Below the pieces are notes generated by a model. The model was not told where the DNA came from, did no database searches, and saw only the letters and a list, made by a program, of their open reading frames with translations. From Acanthaster planci (taxonomy: Eukaryota > Echinodermata > Asteroidea > Valvatida > Acanthasteridae), in NCBI RefSeq assembly GCF_001949145.1, contig NW_019091465.1, positions 1,434,294-1,498,293 of the forward strand: a stretch of 64,000 nt of DNA. Reading direction: 5' to 3'. The position numbers and the translations under genes are program-made. This document shows, piece after piece, positions 51,101 through 63,100 of this stretch. Numbering within the stretch: position 1 is the first letter of the stretch; each line of letters starts with the position of its first letter.

Positions 51101-54100
51101 TCGAGTGTACGTCCCCACAAATACGGTGCGGGAGCATATGAACATTCAGCTTGCAAAACAATTCTGACTCGTTCTAGAATATTTAATTCTTTTGCAGGAA
51201 ATTTTTAGGAACACCCTCAGATGTATTTATGTTATACAAGTACATCCATCTCCACACACAGGACTACGGTCTGACAGTAGGTTCAGTTGTTCATGCAATA
51301 TGGGAGGGCAAGAGCTGGTGGCCCAGGTGTAAAGTCCACACACTTGTCTGTTAGAGGAAATGGTGTTATACGCATTAACGTGACCACGTGCATTATGTGC
51401 TAAACTGGGGTTAACTTGCTATAATGCATGTACATGGGACTTCAGGAAAAAGGTTAATTGGTTAGTCAACTCAAGGTCCACTCCAACAGTTCTTGTCACG
51501 ACATATGACTGCATTCGAGCATGATGCCAAAACAAAAAATAAAAATCCAAGGGAAAAAAAAGAAATAAAACATACGAAAATGAATTTAAAAAAATGCAAG
51601 CAAGTCCACACAACACCGCACACACGCCACTCCACCTTACAATTCAAAGGTCTCTTTGGAATATACAGTGATTTGCTGATGACGCCTGCACCAGAAACAA
51701 AAGGTCCACCGTATGCAGGTTAATAACACACAAATTATGCAAATGTATGCAAATTAATACAGTAACAAGCACGATAAATTCATATGTAAGTTTGAATTCC
51801 TGTCACAGAATTTTGTACTGCCCCCTCCACCAGGAACCTGAAGTTAATCTGGTAAATGTATTACTTTAAAAGCACGCTGCCCCTTCACCTGAAAGCCATT
51901 TCATGACTGCATTCCACCCTCAATGATAATATTGATATGAAGGTAAGAAATCCGAAGGCAATTTTTAAAATGTATTGTAATCATGAGGAAAAAAGACAGA
52001 TAGTTAGAAAGCTGCAAACTTCTCATTTTGCCCTTGCACACAATTAATCTAAGGAAAAGCAAGAGAAGTAAAGTTGCACATTTAAATGTTGGCAAAGGAA
52101 AATGATGAAATCACGGTAATCCAATTCCAATATTTTTTCTTGAGAACAGATGACATTAATACAAAGCAAACGCTGAAATTTCTGTATATCGAGAGACTTG
52201 GAGAACATTTCGACAGAACAGTTTCCTACATTGTCAACATGGCCTATGTTTAGACAGCACATATCTGGCAGGTTTACAAGGCAAAACTGACATAATGAAC
52301 AACGGAGTAAGTCAGATAAGCGGCACAGGCTCTTTGCCCCATTTGCAAAAAAAAAAGACGCACAGAATTTCCCAGGCAAACTTTAATAAAATATAGATAA
52401 ATATTCCAATTAATCGAAAACAAAAAACCAAAATGAAAACCACGGCAAACAACGTACCATCTGTTGTGGTGGTAAAGCATGCGATCCAATTTTAGGGAAA
52501 CGTGTTAGAGTAGGGAAAAGACATAAAAACCAACAAATGAGATGTCGTTAGTTAGTACATGGTTTTGCATTAAAAAGAGACAAAATAACAAGAATGCAAT
52601 ATCTGTGGATTTATTCAATTGTTGACAAAAGGTGACGAGAATGAAAATCCCGTATTAAATTATGACGAATGAAAAATTTGAGGGAATACTCAATACCGTA
52701 GGATATGGCACTGCTGAATTTAAGGTAACAGAATCCCTAAATGAAAGAGCCTAAAATACACAATAACAAGGTTTAGTTTCTTGGCCATGAAGGTGGACAG
52801 GGCAGGCTGGGGACATCAATGGGGGGTTATACCTGCCCAACTCGTCCCCCAAAACTCTTTATTTGGGGAGAGGAACTGTGCAGAAAAATGGAAATTGCAC
52901 TGTGCTATTTCATTGCATATGGGTCGTTCCGTGAGGTTGGGGCACAATTTGTGATGGTGTCCTTGTTACATGGGTAACTTTTAACCGTCTGCCATGACCT
53001 GTAGGGTAGGTCATTTACTCTGTACAAATAGCACACACCTCTGTATTCAACCTTGCAAGATGTATAACAATGTCAATTTGGAATCCACATGCAGGGAAGT
53101 AGCTGTTCATTTTCACGGAACCCACGTAACAATGGACACCGTCACAAATTGTGCCCCAACCTCTAGGAATAACCCAAATATCAACACAAATGCTTCAAAG
53201 CCTCAAACACGAAACTGCATGTCAATGGGGAGAGACGGTGTGAGACATGTCGGCTTGTGACGTTTCAAAAGGCTCTAAAACACCCATCTAATCTGTCTGA
53301 AACAAATGTGTGAATGGAAAATTCAATCAATAACTTCTGATTAAAAAAAAAGGAAAGAAAAAACTCACTGGATACTACCAGAGCTGTGTACAGAGACAGT
53401 AGTGCCAACTGTGGACCAAAATGGCTGTTCGTGTTACCTGCACGATAACTGAATGATTCACTGATGCACAATCCACCATTTTGGTTCCAACAATTGAGAC
53501 ACTCATGTCGCAACTCTCTCTATAAACAGCTCTGGTTACTATGACTGACAAGTTCCTTATTGGCATTCTGGCAATTGGGAGCTGCAGTTTGGGATGTCTC
53601 TGGCTTCTGGAGACACCCTTCAATCAATCATATTCCGGCGGATTATTTTTCTTCCAACTTTTCCCTCCAGGGTTTAATGGCAAGGAATGATTTCATGAGG
53701 AGACTGATGTGGAATGGGCATTCCATCAATCACCCCATCAATCCACGAACAGCATTTCATCTGCCAACAACTGAAATGGGCATTCCATCAATCACCCTGT
53801 CACTCCACAAACAGCATATTTCGTCTGCCAACAATTGAAACCATTCTATCCACTGCAGAATATGAAAAGTCATTAGTCATATTCAATGCTTCATCAAATC
53901 GCTAAATACATACTGAAAAAGAGAGACAGGATAAACCTCTCCATTACAGAAATTTCTTGTGGCTACGGGTGGATGGAATGTTGATGGATCCATAAATAGG
54001 TGGAATGAAGTGCTTTATTTTTGTGATCATGCTGAGGACGATTCTTTCATGACAAGGTGATTGATGATCCACCAATAAGATTACAGGGATTTATTGAGGC

Positions 54101-57100
54101 ATTCTATAAAACTAAAAGAACCTGCCGACAGGAAAGTGTGGTACTGCTGTTAGATACGGTAGAACAGATAGTGACTGTTTTTATCTTTGTTTTTTGTTCG
54201 CTATTTTACCTTGTGTGCATGTCGATGTTGGTCAGTTTGCTCCGATGAATCATGCGGCGCAGCCAGCGCACGCCAGCCATATGGGGGTCAATCAGGAACG
54301 GGGGTCGTTGCCATGACGATTTCTGAATGGCCAGGTTCTCCATCTGCTGTAGGCACAGGCCTGGAAATGATGTGAAACCCAACAGAAAGTGAATTGAGTC
54401 AAACCAGAACAGGTCACACTCACTGAAGGGCAACAGATACAAACGTTTTTGCCAAATGTCACAACAAATTGTGGCATTTTGCATCTGGAGGGATGCAAAT
54501 TTGTTGTTTGTTAGAACGTTTGCTTTTAATGCAGGGTGTTTGAAAAATGAAACCCCAAAACACAGGGAACATAGTGGCGATGTACAGTAAACGTACATTT
54601 AAGGCCCTTCTCCAGATTGTATTAAATAAGCTTGCCAGTGATATGGTGGACGCATTTTTCTGGTCAGGCATCACTGATAGCAACTGTCATGCATCACTGA
54701 TTTCAGTCTTTGTAGGGCAGCTTGTGAAACCAACTGATAGCTTGCCCCAGGCATCATGATCAGATTGGGAGAGGAATAAAGTTTACCGCGATGTTATTCT
54801 CTGTTTCCTTCAATATTAAAAGCGTCCAGCGGAGTGAAAAAATGATTGTCTGGAAAATCCAAGATTGCTCGACTGACTTTTTGGGATACCCTACACTTCT
54901 ACCACAGCGTACTTCAGGGCCGTAAGTGGCCACAAAGAAAGCTGCGAACTGCTAGCAAAAAGCTGAAATTAAAAAAAGAAAGGTTTTCCAAAATTATAAA
55001 CGCAGCAGGTGTGCAAAAGACCTCAAATTCAGCGTAAAAAGCTAAATTGTCACAACCATGATATTAAAAGATATTTAAGTTGAACGACCTTGAAGAAACA
55101 TAGGCTTCACAACGACCATGACCACTTTAGACAAAATCATCCAGGTGAGATTTCTATCACCGTAAGTTCAGGTCAGAGTTCATGGAGCCAATCTGTGACG
55201 CCCCCACCTCACCTCTGGTCATCCATTCTTGCAAGGTCCGCTCGCCCACCAGCAGCTTGACCAGGGCCTGGACGTAGCGGCCAAAGTCGCTGCTGCTGAT
55301 CTGGGGGAAGTTGTCCACCGTGTAGTTGTACTGGCTCTCCGTGGCTGTGTGCAGGTCCGGGGAATAGGCACCAGTGTCGTCGGCTGGCGGTTCATTCCTG
55401 GGCATGTCTTGAACGAGGCCTTCTGAGGGGGTGAAAGTCAGAAATCACAATGGTACTGACAATTGGAATGGAGGTACATGTATTCTTCACACTCTCAAAC
55501 TAAATGGGTTCACAAATGGTTTTTTGGGGTGATACAAATTTTCTGCCAATTTCTCCTTCTCTTAAATGTGGGAAAACAATTTGACATCATTTTTTGTACA
55601 CTGAATTTTGAAAAGTAAAATTCTGTAAACATTAGAAACTTTCCACGCATTTATGGACAACAGAGGGCGCCGTTTCTGTGATACAGAAAACATGCACACA
55701 GTAATGAACCACAAAGGGAAAAGAAAAGTCAAGACTGCAAATATCGGACACTCAAGAAATGTTTTGAGCTGAAACAGCCCAAACAAGGTTTCTGCCCTGA
55801 ATGATGTCACCATTCTGCTCATGAATATGGAAATAATCATCAACAAAACCAGCGAGCACGGAAATACTCCGTAAAATGGTAGAACACAAATTATAAACAA
55901 GGTCAGGTGGGACACAAATGGGCATTGTAAAGGTGGCATAAACCATTTAGATTTCAGGGAACCTTTAAGAGTGGTCTTTACCTCTGTCTTCATTGACAGC
56001 CTCTTGATTATCCATCTCGGTTCCGGTCTCTGCCTCCTCCATGATGGTCTCGTTGGCACCGCCCACTGCTTGTTTCTCGTCTGCTTCCTTCTCTTCTTCC
56101 CCTCCCCTGTCATCCTCTCCGCCCATCTCCTGCGCCTCCTGCTGGGCTGTTTCTTGTTCCTCTTCTTGCTGCTGTTGTTGTGATGGCTGGTCTCCCACGG
56201 CATCCCTCGGGGTGTTGCCGACCTCCTCCTCGTTGCTGTGGGCCGAGCTGGTCACTGTGTTGGAGCGGGTACGGTTGGTGTGGATGGCCCATTCCACTAT
56301 CCAACCTGGGGGGGGGTTGGTAAAGGTTGACATGTTTTGTCTTTTGTTTTCTGGTAATCAGCAAGATTTTAGTCAAGTTTTCTGATCAAAATCGTTGAAT
56401 GAAACAAACTACATGTATATTGGGAAACTGACTAGGTGCTTACAAATAATTATAAAGATGAACAAAGACATTGACTGGAGTGGGATTTGAACCAGCGACC
56501 TGAAATCAAGTAGATGCAGGACTCACACCCTGGAGTTCATTTCTTACGTATCATCTTTGAAGTAGAAGGATACAAACAGAATAAACTGGTCGATGTGATG
56601 CAGATATAAGGGGGTAAACATTTAGCAGGGGGGCATAAAATTTCAGTAGGGTGACTGGCCCTCTTCAAGCCCCTCTCAACACAGGCCAAGAGAGGGCTTT
56701 CACTAAATCAGCCCTGGACAGATGACCAACTCCTACCTTTCATGGGGTCAACGGCGTCAATCAGCAGGGGCACGCCCCTCTCCTGCAGGCACATGGGCCA
56801 CTGGATGGTCAGCATGACCCGACGGAACTTGGGGTCGTAGGCGCCCAGGTAGGAGGCGAAGGCAGCGGCCATGGCGACGGCGCCGGGGATGGCAAACAGC
56901 CGCTGGGGCAAGGAGCGACAGATCTGTACGCAGTGCTTGTGTTCCATTCCCAGGATCTACAAAAAAAGACAGACGAGGGATTAACCACTTGCTGCCGGGT
57001 GGATTTTCCGTGCGAGGGTGCTGTGTGGCTCATCGCTGTGGTGGTGGAGAGCTTTTGTCCCCGGTGGTAATCCGCTCGCTCTAAATGCTTCAAACCGTGG

Positions 57101-60100
57101 TATACTGTTTCAAAACAAGGCTGGATTATCTCCACTATTGAGTGTGAAAAAATGTCTGATTGCCCAGCAGCTCAGTCTTTTGTGCTGAGCACCGTCTTTT
57201 GTTATACGGCCCAACTCTTTTGTCCCAGTTCCGGGCTCCCCGGCTCTGCATATAAAGCCTATGTACTCGAAAACGGGTCGCCCGGCAGAAAGTGGTTAAA
57301 AAAGAAGGATTAGACATGGAGGCACGGAGAATGACCTGAAACATTATAAATATAAGCCTTGAGCTTGACCAAGAGAGGGCATTATTTCCTTAGCAATGGG
57401 GGCTCCTTTGGTACCAACTGATCATCATTGATGCACGAATGACTAGGAAATGCAAGCATTTCAGTCGCATTGCTACCAACAGAATGAATACTCCCAACCA
57501 ACGCAGCTCTTTGTAACCAATGACAGGGTGCTTCTGTCCCGAGGTGAAAAAACCAGAACTCCCAACGTGCAAACCCGAGTAACCCAATGAAATATCAGAT
57601 AAAAACCAACCTGAGCCTATCTGAAACTGAACTGACCTCAAGTGAAAAAAAACAACAAATTTCTGGCCCGGTCAAATCATCCAATAATTTGTCCACTTTT
57701 GCAGCCGGAACATCCACGTCGCATTAATTCTCTTGGGAACTCATGACGAGAACTAAAACAGTTACAACGATTTAGAGTTCTTGTTGGACTGTAGAAATTG
57801 ATACAGGGGAAATTACACACGTTGGTCGTACTGTGCACTTGGAATCAACATTCACATCACATCACGACAATATCTTAACCGTTTCATTTTTTTTTTACAG
57901 TTTTTATCAGGATTTTTCACAAAGGGCTCAACCAAACTGACCGACCTGAAAAATCGCAAACACAAAAACCAAAACCGACCCAACTGAATTGGTGACAAAA
58001 AAAAAACAACCCAACCCGATGTTTGTTTCCAGTCAACGTCAATATCAGTTTTGGGTTGAGATTACATATTACTTGAGACATAAAACAATAAGGCACCATC
58101 AGATGAAAGACGTGCTCTGTCCCCAAAGCAGCCAATCCGATCCAATCAAAAGACGTCAGAGTACAAGATGTGAGAGAGTGCAGAGTACAAAGCGGCTGCA
58201 CTTGAGTCCCGACATTTTCTCGACGTCACATCAGAAAAACCTGTGATCAGAATGCCCTCCCCGGGGGGAAAAAAACCATTCCAACACAGATAACAAAACA
58301 AAAAGAAGAAAATACCTCTCTGAATTTGTTGGCCGTCTCCAGCTGTTGGCCCATCTTCTTGGACAGGTCCTCCTGGTTGTTCTTGTCCACCGTGGCTTCC
58401 TCAAAGCTCTGGGCCAGGTCCAACAGTCGCATCTCCAGGGCCTGGCAGAAAAGAAAATTAGTTTCTGAGTTTCTGGGAGAGAACTTTTTTTGAACAACTC
58501 CTTTCAGAGACCATCGGTAAATCACTCCAACGGTCCAGGTTATTACTCAAACAAAAATTCTTTGTCCAAAAACAGACATCCCGCTATTTTACAACTTGCC
58601 TATATTCTTCTTTGAAGAGTAAAGATCTCATCAAGCAACAAATAATCTTTTATCAGAATTTAAACCCTTCCACTATGAACATTTGTCAATTTGAAACTGA
58701 TGAGAATTTTTCCACCCCCCCCAAAGTAAAAATCCCAGCAACGCCCACGGTCCAGAAACACGACGGACCTTCTTTTTGTTCTCCAGTGTTGCCAGTCTGT
58801 GTTCGGCTTCCTCCACGGCCGCCGTTGTCTCCTCCACCTTGGTGTGCAGCGGCTTCACCTTGGAGATCATCAGTCGGTGATACCTACAACAATGCCAAGA
58901 TCTTTGTTTTTAAAGATGTAATCTGTGCACTGGGAATATTTCAGTTTAAAAATGAGATTGTTGCCTAATACTAGTATCCGTTTATAAATCCTGTTTACTC
59001 AGCGATAACAAAAGCCTTAGAAAAAACTAACGCTCAGGTGGTGACCTCCTGTTTAATACTACGGCAGACGTCTTGACCATCGAGCTTGCCAAGGTCGGCT
59101 GGCCAGTTAGAGTCAAATGAGCACCATGTACAATCCATAACATCTTATTTGATGAGCTTTTTGACCTCGGAAATGATGAATTTTATATTGTGCATTTTGC
59201 CCTTCACCACTATATTTACATGCATAAATATTTTCTGCTTAATGTTCTCTGAGGGCTTGTCAAAGATAGCATGCAGTGTTAGTTGGTGAATATTTGTTGG
59301 TGAAGAGCCAAACAGCCGAATTCACACCTAGGTCATTGTTTCCCTTGAACACAAGGACAATTCTAGAGCTCATACGTGCCTTTAAGAGCATGGCCAAAGA
59401 TATTAAATATATTTATGCTTTTGTTCGAAGTGATGAACGATGAGGTTTCAAGAAGCTTTTAATATCATCTTGAGACATCACTTACTATGTTCACTCTGGG
59501 TATCCCCCCAACCAATTCTCAAAGTTTATATCATAGATATATCAATATGTGATATAACACGGCTGTGGTAAACTGTGGGGCAAGAGCTATGATATATCAA
59601 GATGTAATATATATGTACTGCAGCAATGGTAAACTGCAGAGCAAGAGATATGATATACCAATATGTAATATAACACGGCTGAGGTAAACTGTGGGGCAAG
59701 ATATCAATATGTGATATAACACAGCTATGGTAAACTGCAGAGCAAGAGATATGATATACCAATATGTAATATAACACGGCTGAGGTAAACTGTGGGGCAA
59801 GATATCAATATGTGATATAACACAGCTATGGTAAACTACAGAGCAAGAGATATGCTATACCAATATGTAATATAACATGGCTGAGGTAAACTGTGGGGCA
59901 AGATATCAATATGTGATATAACACAGCTATGGTAAACTGCAGAGCAAGAGATATGATATACCAATATGTAATATAACACAGCTGAGGTAAACTGTGGGGC
60001 AAGATGTCAACACAGCCGAGGTAAACTGTGGGGTAAGATGTCAAAACGGCTGAGGTAAACTGTGGGGCAAGATATCAATATGTGATATAACACAGCTATG

Positions 60101-63100
60101 GTATACTGCAGAGCAAGATATATGATATACCAATATGTAATATAACACGGCTGTGGTAAACTGTGCAAGAGCGGCAAGAGAGCGCATTAACAAGCGAATC
60201 TGAAAGAGTGGAAGCGAATAATACATCATTTCTTTCTCTGGACAATGAGGACGAGTGTTCCGTAGAACAATTAACTGAAACACGAATTTTTCTACTGTTG
60301 TCGACATGAGACAAGATGTTTCCTACCTGACCACGCCCCGGACCCACTTGCAAAGCGAGGCGGCAGCCAGGTTGTTGGTCTTGCGCTGCATATTCTGGGG
60401 CTGGAAGGAGGCCTTCTTGAGGTAGGGCTCCACCAGGTTGAGGGTGCTCTCTGGCAACTCGCTGTCATCAAACTGCATCAACTCCTCAAGAAACCTCACC
60501 AGGAAAAAACAAAATGGCCGTTAAAGTGGCAGCCGTACAGTAAAACTGTTGTTAGAGGGCTGGTTGGTATCACAACTCTGTTATAAAGCGGCCATACGCG
60601 GCTCTAAGTCACCACACAATGTCCAGGATTTCACTACCATGTCTGCATCTTACAACTACGCCTTCTTGCAACAATAGCACACTGCCATCTGTGATCATTA
60701 AAAATGGAAGTGTTTGTTCATTTTCCAATTGGCATCACTCAAATTTGTAGGAATTGCAGTTAGGAAGTTTGAAGTCATTCATTAGTTCTTTACACGTTGC
60801 CTCATGACTGTGTGTATAGCACTGTGTATGCTTGCAAAATTTCTGACCCTACGACACGAAGATAAATCTAGTTTCCAGAAACTGGCCAGAAGAGATCTTA
60901 CCTTTCGATGTTGGCCATCTGTCGTTTGGCACCTTTACTCCAGGTCAAGTCTGACGACGGACTCTTCACTGCCAAAACAAAACCAAAGAAAACCAATTTT
61001 GGATCGCACAAAAAAAGGCAAATGGTGGAAGTCAGCACTTGCATTTAGGGATTGCATCGTTGTCTTATGCACAGATTTGCAAGTCTTCAAGTGCAAAAAA
61101 AGATATGTGAGATGCTGAAGTACAAGATGATGACGCAATGTTTGGCTACCTGTGAACGGCATGAGCTGAGGAAAAGGACACTGTCTTCCCTAATCCCATT
61201 CCAAGTGTCACTGTCACAGCACCCTCAATGAGTATGCAGGCAGCAAATAGAGCCTGTCAAACAATAAGCCCAGACCCTGTGCACGGGTGCTATCTTAAAA
61301 GCTTGTTATATATTCATTCATTCCAAATATGCCCATCTCAGCTGAGCAAGAGGGAACGCCCTACAAGATGGCTGTCTGCGGCCCTTACGTATCATGATGA
61401 TGGAGGCCATCAGGTCCTCAATGTCCACGTCCGGTTTCTGCATTCCTCTCAGCTCCCCTAGGGAGTTGATGTCCAGCTCTTGCACAATCTTCTTGGTGTC
61501 TTGAACCACGGCAACTGTCTTGTAGACAGCCCTGGCGTGGGCCAACGTGTACTGCGGCAAAGCCTGTGATATCAAACGCACGCACGCACCCAAGTTTGAA
61601 TTGTACCTCAAATGCACTGGTTTGTTTACTGATTGCTTTGATTGCTTTTTCCTGCCCAGCACTGTCTTTCATGATCCGTGCTTTGTGACAACTCACGAGA
61701 CAAAACAACACAAACTCGTGTGACCGCTTGGTGGGATTCGAACCTGCAACCACCTACTTACAAGCGCACACTTCACTCTAATAACCTTGCTGAAGTGAGC
61801 TGTTTTGGCAACTGGCTCATCCGACCAACATGAACAAATATTGAACCCAAAACCACTTTCAGTGACGTCAAGCTCAACCATCACGCGCAGACTTGTACAT
61901 TTTCTAGTCTCTGAATCTTCTTCAGCTACTGCTCTGCAATAATATTCTTATCTATTTTGCCAAAACCAGCAGGGTTTGAACTCAAGACCACTGGCAAAAA
62001 AGCCAGGCAATACCCCTAAAGGACCTGTAGTGTACATCTTCCTGAATTTTCGGATCTTGTAGCCACCTCTTGCAAACCGACTTGATTGCTGCCCAGGGAC
62101 ACCTTTGTCGAAACAAAGCTAAAATTGAATTTGAACCAGGGACCACTGGAAACAAAGGCAAGTACCATCACCATTGCGCTCTGCAGCACTTACGTACCTT
62201 CTTCAGTTTCTGTATCTTCTCCATTTGTTTGTGCACAATCTTGATCTGTTGCTCGGCGATGGCCTTGTCCTGGCCGATTTGAGATAGCAGCTTGACTGTG
62301 CCCTGGTAACAGGAACACATCCACAAGAGCGTTATGAGCACAACTGGTGTCTGTCTGTCTTGCATGGAAGGGATCTTTCGCTCCATACAGGTGATTAAGA
62401 CAGAGTCAATTCTGACCACAAAAACGAGATGAGCACTAGCTTCTCATTCTCCGCGCAGAGAAAATTTCACGCCGTCCTGGGCGCAGAAATTTTGAATCAT
62501 GCATGCTTGTAGAATATTCGAAATCAGATAGAATGAATATTGAATAATGTAATTCTACCAACAACCGTATAATTCAGTCAGTGTTCAGTGACTTGACGGC
62601 TCTGGAGCAGCGGCTGTCATGCGCATCCGGTACTGATATATAAAATCTGATTAATAAACTTCACAGCAAAATCTATGAGCAGCGCATACGTGGTTGCGTT
62701 TTTTTGGGCATGGAGCGATGTAAAATTCTCATTTAATGATTGTGCATTCAATTTGTTTGCGTATCGGCTTTGTTGACGTATCATTTTAGAATACAGACAC
62801 AGATATGCAAAAAGCCCTACAAAAGTCGAACAAAACTTCGAGTTTTTCCCAGTTAGTCAAAGATGCATTCAACAACATGCCTGTACCATCCACATGCAGG
62901 CTTGGTACCACAAAGTAATGGCTTCCAATCCCGGTCACATGTCTACAGAGAGCGGCTACGGCTTCCATAGGTCCCTGTGTTATTTCTAGCCGCAGCCACT
63001 CCCATTCGACTCCAGCCATCCACTTACCTCTTTCCTCTCCTCCAACACCACCAGCTCGTGTTCCAGTTGCTTCTGCAGCTTGCTGGCCAGCTGGTTCTCC

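Larger units (their letters stand above)
48462..54209 (-). other. Largest intron in the window, 5.7 kb, between exons 11 and 12
   Basis: The flanking exons join in phase 2 across CAAG|GT and TTCCAG|G. It holds the MITEs at 48.7-49.5, 52.9 and 53.4 kb, a SINE fragment at 49.7 kb, the 51.04-kb hairpin and a 64-bp tandem duplication at 53.7 kb. I see no further exon inside it. Confidence 0.8.

Noticed and set aside
55562-56203. 213-codon minus-strand frame overlapping exon 9
   Set aside because: It is in a different frame from the AAA5 sequence and gives a low-complexity then hydrophobic translation of intron. The exon 9 frame is fixed by its neighbours.
59526-60353. Several 70-90-codon minus-strand frames with Tyr/Ile/Cys-rich translations
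   Set aside because: They are all translations of the 101-bp minisatellite; similarity between them reflects the DNA repeat.
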